A stretch of DNA of 64,000 nucleotides from Ruicaihuangia caeni (GCF_029952955.1 NZ_JASATX010000001.1:1045245-1109244), one strand, 5' to 3'. Shown: positions 24,043 to 33,434, numbered from the stretch's first letter. Translations and numbers: made by a program. The notes: a model not told the origin generated them from the sequence alone.

Positions 24043-26562
24043 TCAGGCTTCGAAGCCGGCGGCGGCGAGCCGGTCGTGCAGTGCGCGGGTGGCCTCGTCG
24101 AACGGTTCGACGAGCCATGCCATGTGGTCGGCCTGCCCGTGCCGCTGGGTCGCGCTGCCTGCCCAGTTCGTGCGGGCGCGCTCGGTGACGTAGCGGCGGG
24201 CGCCCTCGACGATCGAGAGCATGTTGCGCAGCGTGCCCTCGTCGGTCTTGGCGTACTGCCCCGCGGTGGCGAAGTAGATGGGTGAGGTGTGCGCGAAGAC
24301 GGGGCGCTCCCAGTTGTCGTGGTGCTTGGCGGCATCCCTGCCGAAGCAGCGCACCGCGACCCACGAGTCTTCATGCACCGTGATCGCGTGCTCGACCTGG
24401 TGACGGGTCGCGCCCTCGGGCACCGGCACGCGCGCCTCGACGCGGCCGTCGACGATCACCTCGATCTCGCTCACTGGGAATACCGTCTCGAGCTCGATCG
24501 CGAGCTGCGCGGTTGAACCGGATGCCGTCTGCACCACCGATCCGATCGGCGCCCCGTCTGCGGTGACCCACAGCAGCGGACCGCTGGTGACCATGGTGTT
24601 GCCGCTCTTGATGCCGCGCGACCACGCCCAGTAGTCGACCTGCGACGGGTCGTCGACTGCGGCGTAGGTGCGCATCATGCCGATGGGCACTTCGGCGGTC
24701 ATCTTGTCGGTGCCTGCGGCGAGCGGCATCCGGAATCCGGCGTTGAGGTACCGGTAGTACTCGTTCATGTTGTAGTGGTCGAACGCGATGGTCTCGACCG
24801 CGTCGAGCCGTCCGGTGGCGAGCAGCGCTGCGGTCTCGCCGTAGGGCACCGGGAAGTGCGCGAGCACGACCGTGCCGCCCTGCGCGTGGCACTCATCGGC
24901 CCAGCGCGAGAGCGTGGTTTCGAGTCCGCCGCCGAGGTCGGCCTCTTCTGAGCCGCCGGTGCACCAGGGGAAGATCGGTTCGCGGATGCCGAGCAGGTTG
25001 ATGTGCCCGAGCATGTTGGTGCGGTTCTCCTGCCCGGTGAAGACGACGGTGCGGCCGTCGGGCGACTGCTCGGGGCGTCCCGAGAACTCTTCGGTGCTGG
25101 TGAAGAGGTGGCCCCACTGGGTCTGCAGCAGGTTCACCACTTCGAGGTCTTCGGCGCGCGCCTCGAGCTCGGCGCCCTTGGTCGACACGAAGTGCACGTG
25201 CGTGTCGCCACCGGCGTAGCCGCGGGCCAGCGGGTCGAACTCGCGCTGCACCTCGAGGGTGAACCGGGTCGAATCGGGGCCGACCGTGATGGTGCGGCGC
25301 ACCGGGCGGTAGGTGAACCCGCGCGCCAATTCGACGGTCACCTCGCCGTCGGGCAGCCAGCCTTCGAAGCGGCCGTCGATGAACGCGTAGGTGTGGGCGC
25401 CGAGGCGCACGTCTCCCCCGATGTCGAGGTTCCAGGTGCCGCCGTCGGAGTTGATGTGGGCGTGGTGCGCATAGGGGGCGAACGGGATGCCGTCGGCTGA
25501 CTCGAAGCGGATGCGGCATGCCACGAGCTCACCCGTGTCGGCATCCCGCACCTCGCCCGTGACCCAGGTGCGGTCGGCCGAGGGCAGCTTCGCGGTGACG
25601 GATGCCGAGACCGCGAGCTCGCCGTGCTCGACGAGGTCGCGCCACCGGAACGAGCCGAGCGTCTCGGCTCCGCGGCGCACCGTGACCGTGGCGGACGGTG
25701 CGGCGGCGATGCGGGCGTAGCCGATGTCGTCGCGCTCGCGAGTGCCGCCCCAGCTGCTCACGTCAAGGCCGGCGTGCGGCTGCGAGCGCGCGACCTTGTA
25801 GAGGTAGGTGCTGCTGCCGCGGTCGACCTCGATCGAGACGGTCTCATCGGCCTCGCCGTCGGCGAAGGTGAACAGGGTCTCGCGCGCGACCTCGCGGATG
25901 AGCGGCTCTTCGTCGAGCAGGCTGCGGGTGAGCGCGCCGAGCACGATGGTGTGGCGTTCGCCGCGCAGTTCGACACGCTCGATGCGGGCGTCGGGGCGCG
26001 GGTTCTGCCAGGCCCACAGGTAGAAGCGGTACGGCAACACGTAGGGCACGCGTGATTGCGGGTCTTCGATCTCGACCAGGCGCGCGCCGGCTTCGTCGTA
26101 GCGTCCGCAGGTGCGGTCCATGAGCTCGTGCTCGGCGTCGTTGACTGCGAGGAACGGCGTCTGCCCCCAGTCGAGCGGCAGCGCGCGGCCCGACCACTTG
26201 CGCGGCGTGGGGCCGATCTCGAACCGCTGGCGCAGCGGCACATCGACGGTCTCGCCGTCGTCGAAGACCACTCGGTATGCGCCGACGGTCTCGCCGATCG
26301 AGCCGCCTTCGAACAGGTCGGGCTCGAGCACGGCGTGGGCGAACACGAGCCAGCGGGCCTCGTCGTTCACGGGAGCCGTGACGGGCTCACCGCCCGGCGC
26401 GGCGAGGGCGAAGGCGGCATCCGGGGTTCCGAATGAGAACGGCAGGCCGTGCAGGGAGCGCTGGCCGAGCGTGATCTCGAGCGGGTCTTCCATGATGTCG
26501 GCCGGTGCGGTGAAGACCGGCGTGAGGTCGATCGGCTCGTACTCGACGGTGGTGGTGTGCAC
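24043..26562 (-). CDS. CehA/McbA-type metallohydrolase
   Basis: An 839-residue protein. The N-terminal half (to about 440) is beta-rich with no named enzyme domain. From about 455 it carries a PHP-like metal centre (GYAGGDTHVHFVSTKG, later LAHFPVPYG, AAGTDKM and ENRTNMLGHINL) as in CehA/McbA carbamate hydrolases. The C-terminal third has beta strands. CehA and McbA hydrolyse the carbamate insecticide carbaryl; natural substrates of the family are mostly unknown. GTG start. It lies 87 bases after the dimethylformamidase-like gene. It is longer than typical McbA, in the size range of CehA. It may hydrolyse a carbamate, amide or phosphoester in the same pathway. Confidence 0.8.
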   Translation of the reverse strand: MHTTTVEYEPIDLTPVFTAPADIMEDPLEITLGQRSLHGLPFSFGTPDAAFALAAPGGEPVTAPVNDEARWLVFAHAVLEPDLFEGGSIGETVGAYRVVFDDGETVDVPLRQRFEIGPTPRKWSGRALPLDWGQTPFLAVNDAEHELMDRTCGRYDEAGARLVEIEDPQSRVPYVLPYRFYLWAWQNPRPDARIERVELRGERHTIVLGALTRSLLDEEPLIREVARETLFTFADGEADETVSIEVDRGSSTYLYKVARSQPHAGLDVSSWGGTRERDDIGYARIAAAPSATVTVRRGAETLGSFRWRDLVEHGELAVSASVTAKLPSADRTWVTGEVRDADTGELVACRIRFESADGIPFAPYAHHAHINSDGGTWNLDIGGDVRLGAHTYAFIDGRFEGWLPDGEVTVELARGFTYRPVRRTITVGPDSTRFTLEVQREFDPLARGYAGGDTHVHFVSTKGAELEARAEDLEVVNLLQTQWGHLFTSTEEFSGRPEQSPDGRTVVFTGQENRTNMLGHINLLGIREPIFPWCTGGSEEADLGGGLETTLSRWADECHAQGGTVVLAHFPVPYGETAALLATGRLDAVETIAFDHYNMNEYYRYLNAGFRMPLAAGTDKMTAEVPIGMMRTYAAVDDPSQVDYWAWSRGIKSGNTMVTSGPLLWVTADGAPIGSVVQTASGSTAQLAIELETVFPVSEIEVIVDGRVEARVPVPEGATRHQVEHAITVHEDSWVAVRCFGRDAAKHHDNWERPVFAHTSPIYFATAGQYAKTDEGTLRNMLSIVEGARRYVTERARTNWAGSATQRHGQADHMAWLVEPFDEATRALHDRLAAAGFEA

Positions 26563-26649
26563 GGTGGTTCTCTCTGGTTCGTGGTGATGCTCGCCTGCGG
26601 AAGGTCGAGCGTGGTCGGCGCGGTCAGGTCTACTGGCGGGTAGTCCGAA

Positions 26650-28272
26650 TCAACCGGACCGCCCGGTTCGTCGCGTGAAGCGGTCGAGCACGTTGCGCAC
26701 GACCTGCGACACGAACGGGTCGCCGGTGCTGAGCGCGTGCGGCCACTGGGTCGAGCCGCCGTTGAACACCTCGCCGGCGCCTCGGGTGAAGGTGGCGATC
26801 ATGCCCGAGCCTCGAGATTCGTTCTGGCGCACGTAATCGGGCAGCTCGTCACCGAGCGCGTCGAACAGCTCTTGGATGCCGCTGTCTGAGCTGCCCAGCG
26901 GCTGGGTGCCGTTGAAGCGGTCTTCCTCACCCTTGACTGCGGGGCACAGCGCGAGGATCTCGAGCGTGTCGGGGGCGCCGTCTTCGAAGGTGGGGAACGG
27001 CAGTCCGCGGCGGAAGGTGTATTCGACTCCGTCGACCTCGAAGGCGGCGAGGAACGCGGGTGCGCCGCCGAGCAGGTCGCCGTAGTACAGGTCGGTGCCT
27101 GCGAACGCCCAGTGTTCGGGGCGGTACACGGTGAACCCGCCGGACGATCGGGGCGCGGCGACGCCGTAGCGGGTGAGCGTGCCGCCGAGGCCGTTGAGCC
27201 CGACCGTGGTCGCGCCCGGGCGGCCGACGCTGCGGGCTTCCCAGACCGTGGTGGTCAGGTGGGGTGTGGTGTCGGATGCCGGGTCCAGTGACGGCAGCCG
27301 GTAGCAGTACTGCGTGGTGCTGTCGTCGCTGAGCCGGACCTGCCACTGGTAGTTGCCGGCGAACCGGGCGAATCCGCCGCCGCGCTCAACGAACGCGTCG
27401 ATCACGTCGCGCATCTGCCACGACCAGTACTCGTCATGCCCGACCACGACCGCGCAATCATAGGGGTCAAGAGCCGTCGGGTCCTCGTGCAGATCGATCT
27501 GTGTGAGGTAGTCGAGCTCGTAGCCGTGGCCCTCGGCCCAGATCACGAAGTCACGCTCGTAGGTGGCCCAGAACGCGTCGGCGTGGTGGCGGCTGTACCC
27601 GTTGAGGCGCGCCCACTCGTAGGCGGGGTACCGCGGCGCTGCGTCGATCGGTGGGGTGTGCGAGTGGAACTCTTGCGGCACGCCGGGAGGTTTGCGCAGC
27701 ATCCCGCGCGCGATCGGTCGCTGCGTCGATGAGAGCGGTGAGCCGATCTCGTTGCGCGGGTCGTCGCCGATGCCGCGGTACTGGTTGGCGCCGCCCCAGT
27801 CGTTGTAGGCGCTCAGCGTGCCCGTCGTCAGTATCAGGGCGATCGACGCGCGGTGGTCGGTCGCGTGCTTGACGATGATGAAGTGCTCGCGCTCCCACAC
27901 CTCGCCCGAAGGCGTGTGGTTGCGCACGATGATCAGGTAGAAGCCGGCGGGGGCGTCGTCTGGGATGCTCCAGTGGTGGGTCGGCTCCCACCCGCAGCCG
28001 ACGGCGTAGGCATCCGCCGGCGTCTCCTGCCGCACGCCCGTGAGCGTGTGCGCGCGATGCACGGTCTCGGGGTGCGCGCCGTCTCTGATGACCTCGAGCT
28101 CGAACTCGCTCGCGGTGGTGCTTATGTGCAGCTCGACCGTCTCGCCTGGCAGGTATGAGTACCGGGGCGTGTACACCCAGGTCTCGGGGCTGTCGGTGGT
28201 GAACGGGCGCTCGGAGGGCCACCCGCGCGGCGACCAAGCGGCGGGTGCCGTCAGCTTGGTGTCGGTCGACAT
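26650..28272 (-). CDS. N,N-dimethylformamidase large-subunit-like protein
   Basis: A 540-residue protein resembling the C-terminal half of the dimethylformamidase beta subunit. Landmarks include YLPGETVELHISTTA near the N-terminus, GFYLIIVRNH, SAYNDWGGANQYRG, VVVGHDEYWSWQMRD and GGGFARFAGNYQWQVR. In characterised dimethylformamidase a mononuclear iron held by two Tyr and one Glu hydrolyses the amide; HDEYW and nearby Tyr residues are candidates, but I cannot assign ligands with certainty. No small subunit gene is visible, so the natural substrate may differ. ATG start. Part of the leftward operon after the permease. Confidence 0.82.
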   Translation of the reverse strand: MSTDTKLTAPAAWSPRGWPSERPFTTDSPETWVYTPRYSYLPGETVELHISTTASEFELEVIRDGAHPETVHRAHTLTGVRQETPADAYAVGCGWEPTHHWSIPDDAPAGFYLIIVRNHTPSGEVWEREHFIIVKHATDHRASIALILTTGTLSAYNDWGGANQYRGIGDDPRNEIGSPLSSTQRPIARGMLRKPPGVPQEFHSHTPPIDAAPRYPAYEWARLNGYSRHHADAFWATYERDFVIWAEGHGYELDYLTQIDLHEDPTALDPYDCAVVVGHDEYWSWQMRDVIDAFVERGGGFARFAGNYQWQVRLSDDSTTQYCYRLPSLDPASDTTPHLTTTVWEARSVGRPGATTVGLNGLGGTLTRYGVAAPRSSGGFTVYRPEHWAFAGTDLYYGDLLGGAPAFLAAFEVDGVEYTFRRGLPFPTFEDGAPDTLEILALCPAVKGEEDRFNGTQPLGSSDSGIQELFDALGDELPDYVRQNESRGSGMIATFTRGAGEVFNGGSTQWPHALSTGDPFVSQVVRNVLDRFTRRTGRSG

Positions 28273-28347
28273 GGTGCTCCAGTGGTGCGAGGTGAAGGCG
28301 AGTGGTGCGGATGCCGCGCGCTCGCCTCACGAGGTGTCAGAGGTTGG

Positions 28348-28387
28348 CCGGCGTGGGCCGATCTTGAAGGGGTTCGGCCCACGCCGG
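28348..28387 (-). terminator. Hairpin between permease and downstream operon
   Basis: Perfect 14-bp stem (28348-28361 with 28374-28387) with a 12-base loop, 16 bases past the permease stop and before the dimethylformamidase-like gene. It has no T-run. It may end part of the transcripts, or protect the permease mRNA so that permease and enzymes are made at different levels. Confidence 0.5.
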
Positions 28388-28403
28388 GGCTGATGCGGCG
28401 AGG

Positions 28404-29882
28404 TCAGGAGGTCGCGGCCTGCGGCTGCGGCTCTTCCTCGTCGTCGGCTGCGGATTGCGTCGCGAGCACCGCGTACACCTCGGGCCTATTGCGCTTGAGG
28501 TAGAGCGCGCGAGCGATGCCACCGACCGCCGCGGCGATCGTGAGTGCGAACACGACCACGTTCACGACCGGGTCGCCGCCCGAGTACAGGTCGAAGTTCA
28601 CGATGACCGCGACCGTCGCGGCGACGAGTCCGACGAACGCGAGTGCCGGCGCGATGGTAGTGCGCCACAGACCCTCGTCGGGGTGGGTGCGACGCAGGTA
28701 GCGCAGCACCGAAAGCGAGCAGAGCGCCCACAGCAGGATGATCGCGAGGAACCCGATCGCGCTGCCGAGCAGCAACAGCCCGGTGTAGGGGTCGACGTTG
28801 CCGAAGATGCAGAACAGCAGCACCGCGAGGGCGACGGCCGACTGCAGCATGCCGGCGACCCACGGCGACGAGGTCTTGGCGCCGGTGTGAGCGAAGACGC
28901 GCGGGATGATGCCTTCGCGGCCGAGCGTGAACACGTACCGGTTCGACGCGTTGTGCAGGGCGAGCAGGGCCGCGAACGCGCTGAGGATGAGCAAGATGTT
29001 CATCACCTCGTAAACCACCGGGTTGGTGAACACGGCGAAGAGCTGCACGACGAGACCCACCGGGTCATCGGCCGCAGCCGCGTCGATGCCATCGAAGCCG
29101 TAGGCCGTGAGCACGACGAGGGCCATGAAGCCATAGAAGAGTCCGATGAACGCGACGACGATGTAGGTGGCGCGGCGCACCGTGCGGGCGCCGCCCTTGA
29201 CCTCTTCGGAGTAGATCGCGGTCGACTCAAAGCCCATGAACGCACCGAAGATCAGCGCGAACATCGCCGCGCTCTCGGGGCGCAGGATGAGGCCGGGGTT
29301 GAGTGCTTCGACTGGCACGGGGCCCGACTTATCGGAGGCGATCACGGCGATCGCGAGCACGACGAGCGCGAGGATCTCGAGCACCAGCACGGTGGCGAGC
29401 ACCCGGGCGCTAGCGGTGATGCCGCGGATGCCGAAGAAGCCGACGATCGCGAGCACGACGAGGCCGTAGAACCACCACGGCAGCGTGACGCCGGTCCAGC
29501 GGGCGATGCTGTCGGCCGCGTAGACGCCGATGGCGCCGTACGTCGAGACCTGCAGCGCGTTGTAGGCAAGCACGGCGAGCATCGCGGATGCCGTGCCCGT
29601 CTCCTTGCCGAGACCCTTCGCGATGATGAGGTAGAACGCACCAGCGCTGCGGGCGTACTTCAGCATGGTATTCAACCCCACCGCGAACAGCGCCATCACC
29701 GCGGCCGCGACGATGTACCCGCCCGGCACCGCGGCGCCGCCCACGAGGAAGTGCAGCGGCATGACCGCCGCGACGAGGGTAAGCGGCGCAAGCGTCGCCA
29801 GTGCGGTGAAGACGAGTTCGGGCAGACTCATCGCACCCCGCGCCAGCGAGGTGTTGACGCTGCGTTGCGTCTCAACGGACAT
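28404..29882 (-). CDS. APC-family amino acid/amine permease
   Basis: A 492-residue transporter with about twelve membrane helices and the APC superfamily opening LPELVFTALATLAPLTLVAAVMPLHFLVGG, FGAFMGFESTAIYSEE and LHNASNRYVFTLGREGIIPRVF. It imports amino acids, amines or similar solutes. The ATG at 29882 follows GAAGGGG; the 33 codons upstream include the promoter and are not coding. First gene of the leftward operon, so it probably imports the amide/amine substrate. The C-terminus is acidic (DDEEEPQPQ). Confidence 0.88.
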   Translation of the reverse strand: MSVETQRSVNTSLARGAMSLPELVFTALATLAPLTLVAAVMPLHFLVGGAAVPGGYIVAAAVMALFAVGLNTMLKYARSAGAFYLIIAKGLGKETGTASAMLAVLAYNALQVSTYGAIGVYAADSIARWTGVTLPWWFYGLVVLAIVGFFGIRGITASARVLATVLVLEILALVVLAIAVIASDKSGPVPVEALNPGLILRPESAAMFALIFGAFMGFESTAIYSEEVKGGARTVRRATYIVVAFIGLFYGFMALVVLTAYGFDGIDAAAADDPVGLVVQLFAVFTNPVVYEVMNILLILSAFAALLALHNASNRYVFTLGREGIIPRVFAHTGAKTSSPWVAGMLQSAVALAVLLFCIFGNVDPYTGLLLLGSAIGFLAIILLWALCSLSVLRYLRRTHPDEGLWRTTIAPALAFVGLVAATVAVIVNFDLYSGGDPVVNVVVFALTIAAAVGGIARALYLKRNRPEVYAVLATQSAADDEEEPQPQAATS

Positions 29883-29918
29883 TACGAGACCCCTTCGGCT
29901 CAAGAACTTGTTCGCTAT

Positions 29919-29949
29919 GCACTTTAGAGTGCGTGGGAAATAAGCACAA
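29919..29949 (-). promoter_or_regulatory. Promoter and inverted repeat upstream of the APC permease
   Basis: On the minus strand TTGTGC (29944-29949) and TAAAGT (29921-29926) are 17 bases apart. The -10 box lies inside an inverted repeat, GCACT-(4)-AGTGC (29919-29932), which could be a repressor operator. It would give an mRNA leader of roughly 30 bases. Confidence 0.5.
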
Positions 29950-30045
29950 CCGACGCACCGACAACCAACGGTGCGCACCAAGCGTCGAGCACGCGGCGGT
30001 GCAACCCGCGAGCGAGGGCGCTATGGAGCGCAGTTGCCGCTAACG

Positions 30046-30069
30046 CCCCAACGGCCGATCCTGTTGGGG
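30046..30069 (-). terminator. Weak hairpin left of the defence island
   Basis: A 7-bp stem (30046-30052 with 30063-30069) with a 10-base loop, downstream of the small minus-strand gene at 30148. Weak evidence for a terminator. Confidence 0.25.
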
Positions 30070-30147
30070 GGATGCAGGACACATCGTGAATGGCGCTGGC
30101 ACCGACTGCTCTCAATCCGCCTAGGGACCTCAGCAGACTGACAGGCG

Positions 30148-30447
30148 TTAGAAGGACCCAAACGTCTCGTCAAGGATCGCTTTTAGGGCTTTGGCCGCCG
30201 TGTAGTCAAAGTGCATACTCTGCGTCGGCGAAGCACCAGGCTTCGGGCCGCCCTCCGCATAGTTATAGAGGTAGAGGTAGACCGTGCCGTCGTCGCCGAG
30301 GACCCGCTGCACGTAGCCGTCAACTTCCGACTGTGGTGCCTTAACGTCCCGGTCACCGACAATGAACTTCCGCACTATCGCCACGACATCACCACCACGT
30401 AGGCCGCCACGCGGCCGACGGTACCCGAGAATGTCTCCGCTTGCCAA
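30148..30447 (-). CDS. Small protein of unknown function, divergent from the methyltransferase
   Basis: A 99-residue open frame that reads like a real protein (VVAIVRKFIVGDRDVKAP, TVYLYLYNYAEG, SMHFDYTAAKALKAILDETFGSF) rather than GC-frame noise, with lower GC than the core genes. I recognise no family. The TTG start is uncertain; GTG codons near residues 22 and 25 are alternatives. It is divergent from the defence operon, its start only 38 bases from the methyltransferase ATG, which would suit a regulator or immunity/accessory factor. Confidence 0.5.
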   Translation of the reverse strand: MASGDILGYRRPRGGLRGGDVVAIVRKFIVGDRDVKAPQSEVDGYVQRVLGDDGTVYLYLYNYAEGGPKPGASPTQSMHFDYTAAKALKAILDETFGSF

Positions 30448-30484
30448 TAGGCTGAGCGCTGCCAGCGATCAAAGGGTAGGAAAC

Positions 30485-31867
30485 ATGATGGAGCGTGACG
30501 CACGTTTTCGTTTCATAGATCTCTTCGCAGGTCTCGGCGGATTCCATATCGCGCTGCAAGGACTCGGCGGCCAAGGAGTCTTTGCCGCCGAGTGGGAGCC
30601 GACGCTCAATCGGTTGTATTCCCAGAACTTCCCCGGTACCGCGGTGTGGTCCGACGTGAACACCCTCGACGACGCGAGAGTCATACGTACCCAAGTACCA
30701 GAGCACGATCTCCTAACCGCGGGGTTCCCTTGTCAACCGTTTTCGAAAGCGGGCGAGCAACTTGGCTTCGCGCACACCCTTCAAGGTCAACTCTTCTTCA
30801 AAGTGCTAGACATTCTGAAAGTGAGACAGCCTCGCCGCTTCATTCTGGAGAACGTTCCGAACATCCTGCGGCATAAGCGGGGGGAGACTCTTGACACGAT
30901 CCTCACAGAATTGAAGCAGGCCGGCTACACCGTCCAGTGGCGCAAATACTCCCCCCACGAGTTCGGGGTCCCACAGATCCGGGAGCGCGCATACTTTGTC
31001 GGATCCCTAGATGGACTTAGGGACTTCCAGTGGCCAGAGCCAACGCACCAGAAGACTGACATCCGAACCGTTCTTGACGATTCAGCTCTACCAAGCCGTG
31101 CGATTCCGCCCCAGACGCTCCGAGCGATTGACATGTGGGATGACTTTCTCCGACGTTCTCCCGCAGACGTGAAGCTTCCTTCGTTTCCGATCTGGTCCAT
31201 GGAATTCGGCGCTACGTACCCATTTGATGATGAGGGAACGCCTCCGGCAATCTGGGCCGAGAAGGGCCCGCGCGAGCTTGATGGATTCATGGGGAGTTTT
31301 GGGCATGAACTCTCTGGACTTACACGCGAGCGTCAGTACGAACTGCTACCCAGCTACGCTCGCCGTGACGGGGACTACAGGTTTCCTACCTGGAAACGAG
31401 CTTTTATTCGTCAGAATCGAGACTTCTTCTGGACGAACCGTTCTTGGATCGCGCCCTGGATGGAAGCTTGGAAGCCCTGGGACTTACCGCAGAGCCTTCA
31501 GAAGTTTGAGTGGAACGCTCAAGGCGACGAACGCCGGATCGACAAGTTTGTCCTGCAGGTGAGAGCGTCGGGAATTCGAGTGAAGCGCACCACGACTGCC
31601 CCCAGTCTCGTCGCAATGACACACACGCAAGTTCCCATCCTTGGCAGCGACCTCGTCGGTGTACGGAGATACATGACGCCTCGTGAGTGTGCACAACTCC
31701 AAAGCCTTGGGGAGGTGAGACTGCCGGAGAGCGATCTCACGGCCTACAAAGCGCTTGGCAACGCTGTAAATGCGAGCGTGGTGAGGGCCATAGCTGAGCC
31801 ACTCCTTCGTGGTCTAGTCAAGACCAAACCTGGGCTGGCCAGCGGTTCGACGAAGGCCGCTGCCTGA
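30485..31867 (+). CDS. DNA (cytosine-5-)-methyltransferase
   Basis: A 460-residue C5 methyltransferase with the motifs in order: I (RFIDLFAGLGGFHIAL), IV with the catalytic Cys83 (TAGFPCQPFSKAG), VI with Glu122 (FILENVPNI), VIII (QIRERAYFVG), and X near the end (YKALGNAVNASVV). It methylates cytosine carbon 5 in a target site set by the central variable region, about residues 190-385. ATG ATG start with TAGGAA upstream. It is the first gene of an operon with a GHKL ATPase, a Z1 helicase and a nuclease, and is therefore the modification half of a restriction-like system. GC content and codon use differ from the core genes. Confidence 0.93.
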   Translation: MMERDARFRFIDLFAGLGGFHIALQGLGGQGVFAAEWEPTLNRLYSQNFPGTAVWSDVNTLDDARVIRTQVPEHDLLTAGFPCQPFSKAGEQLGFAHTLQGQLFFKVLDILKVRQPRRFILENVPNILRHKRGETLDTILTELKQAGYTVQWRKYSPHEFGVPQIRERAYFVGSLDGLRDFQWPEPTHQKTDIRTVLDDSALPSRAIPPQTLRAIDMWDDFLRRSPADVKLPSFPIWSMEFGATYPFDDEGTPPAIWAEKGPRELDGFMGSFGHELSGLTRERQYELLPSYARRDGDYRFPTWKRAFIRQNRDFFWTNRSWIAPWMEAWKPWDLPQSLQKFEWNAQGDERRIDKFVLQVRASGIRVKRTTTAPSLVAMTHTQVPILGSDLVGVRRYMTPRECAQLQSLGEVRLPESDLTAYKALGNAVNASVVRAIAEPLLRGLVKTKPGLASGSTKAAA

Positions 31868-31886
31868 GGCGGAGATCCAAGCGCAC

Positions 31887-33434
31887 GTGGACATAAACAT
31901 CCGACCGGAAGTCAACATCCTGGGCGTGCTCAGACATCTGAACTACAAGCCCTGGTTCGCACTAGCGGAGTTCGTCGACAACTCCATCGCCAGCGCCCTG
32001 CAACACCGACTCGCATCCCCAGGCAGGCCGCTCCGAGTCACGATCGACTTGTACCCAGAGGATGGCGGCCGAGTCGTCATTCGCGATAACGCAGGAGGAA
32101 TTGATCCTGCGGACTTCCCTCGTGCATTCCGCGCTGCACAGGCCCCCCCCGATCGCACGGGGCTATCTGAGTTCGGTATGGGCATGAAAAGTGCAGCTAC
32201 CTGGTTCGCAAGAGAGTGGAAGGTAACCACCTCGGTCGCGGGCGATGCCGTTGAGCGAACAGTGCATTTTGATATTGATGAGATCCGCGATAACCAGCGG
32301 GACACTATCCACGTGCGCGAGGCACCCACGGAAGCGAACTCGCACTTCACAACAATCGAGTTGTTCCGGTTAAATCACATCCCACAAACCAAGACGCTAA
32401 GCAAGATCAAGGCTCACCTTTCCAGCATCTACCGCGAATTCCTTCGAACCGGAAACCTCGAGCTCGTGTTCCGAGGAGAGAAGCTAACGTTCGCAGAGGT
32501 TGAGCCCCTAGTTGCTCCACGCGCAAGCGATCCACGCGGTGCGGTGATGCGTTGGGTAAAGAAGATAGATTTCAGCCTCGACGAGACCCATCGTGTGTAT
32601 GGGTTCGCGGGCCTGCGCGCCAAGGGTTCCACTGCCGAGGCTGGCTTTGCGCTAATGCGACGGGGCCGACTCATTCTGGGAAGTGCAGACGAAACATACC
32701 GTCCTGTAGAGATCTTTGGACGCTCGACAACGCACACCTACCAGCGTCTCTACGGCGAGTTGACCCTGGAAGGCTTCGAGGTGAGCCACACCAAAGACGG
32801 CTTCCGCTGGGACGGCTACGAGGATGCCTTCCTCGAGGCACTCGAAGCCGCCCTATCAGACGGCGATCTTGATCTCCTCAAGCAGGCGTCAAACTATCGC
32901 CTCCAGCCGATCGCCGACCATCGGAAGCCCGTAGAAGAAGCCGTCACCAAAGTCGCCACTTCTGTCGAGGAGCACTTCGACACGGTTGCGTCCAGAGTCA
33001 TAGCTCAGCGGTCCGACGATGAAGAGCACATCCCAGACACTGTGACGCAGTCTCGTGACTTCGCTTCAATCAATCGTTCGGCTCAGGTCGTGCTGGAGGG
33101 CGAGGTTTGGACCGTGGACTTGGAGGCGACGCTTGAAGACGGAATACCCGATTGGATCGCAGTTGGCGCGGAAGTCCCCGGTGCGCACTCAGCCTCTCGA
33201 CTTCCGGAGACACGGGTCAAAGTGACTGTCAGCCTCGCCCATCCCTTCAGCCGCAAGTTCCTCGGGGCGGCAAACGAGAACTCCGAGATGATCATGGCTT
33301 TCGCAGCCACGATCGGGTTGGCGCTCGCTCTTGGGAAGCGGAGCGGCGCCAAATCACACAGCGTCATCCGACGCATCAACGAACTCGCGCGAGAGACTTT
33401 CTCGAGTATCGACGGAACAGAGGACAAAGGGTGA
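31887..33434 (+). CDS. GHKL ATPase, MORC/MutL-like, of a restriction system
   Basis: A 515-residue ATPase with the Bergerat fold: N box LAEFVDNSI (Glu28, Asn32), G1 box VIRDNAGGI (Asp67) and G2 box GLSEFGMGMKSA (about 93-103). A transducer-like region follows to about residue 310, then a poorly conserved C-terminal part. These MORC-like proteins occur in prokaryotic restriction-modification operons and are thought to clamp or move along DNA. GTG start, 19 bases after the methyltransferase. The stop overlaps the next start by four bases. Confidence 0.87.
   Translation: MDINIRPEVNILGVLRHLNYKPWFALAEFVDNSIASALQHRLASPGRPLRVTIDLYPEDGGRVVIRDNAGGIDPADFPRAFRAAQAPPDRTGLSEFGMGMKSAATWFAREWKVTTSVAGDAVERTVHFDIDEIRDNQRDTIHVREAPTEANSHFTTIELFRLNHIPQTKTLSKIKAHLSSIYREFLRTGNLELVFRGEKLTFAEVEPLVAPRASDPRGAVMRWVKKIDFSLDETHRVYGFAGLRAKGSTAEAGFALMRRGRLILGSADETYRPVEIFGRSTTHTYQRLYGELTLEGFEVSHTKDGFRWDGYEDAFLEALEAALSDGDLDLLKQASNYRLQPIADHRKPVEEAVTKVATSVEEHFDTVASRVIAQRSDDEEHIPDTVTQSRDFASINRSAQVVLEGEVWTVDLEATLEDGIPDWIAVGAEVPGAHSASRLPETRVKVTVSLAHPFSRKFLGAANENSEMIMAFAATIGLALALGKRSGAKSHSVIRRINELARETFSSIDGTEDKG

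Noticed and set aside
29900..30147. Left attachment site matching the tRNA-Pro 3' end
   Set aside because: Only an 8- to 9-base chance match (CTGACAGG near 30136) was seen, too short for an att repeat.
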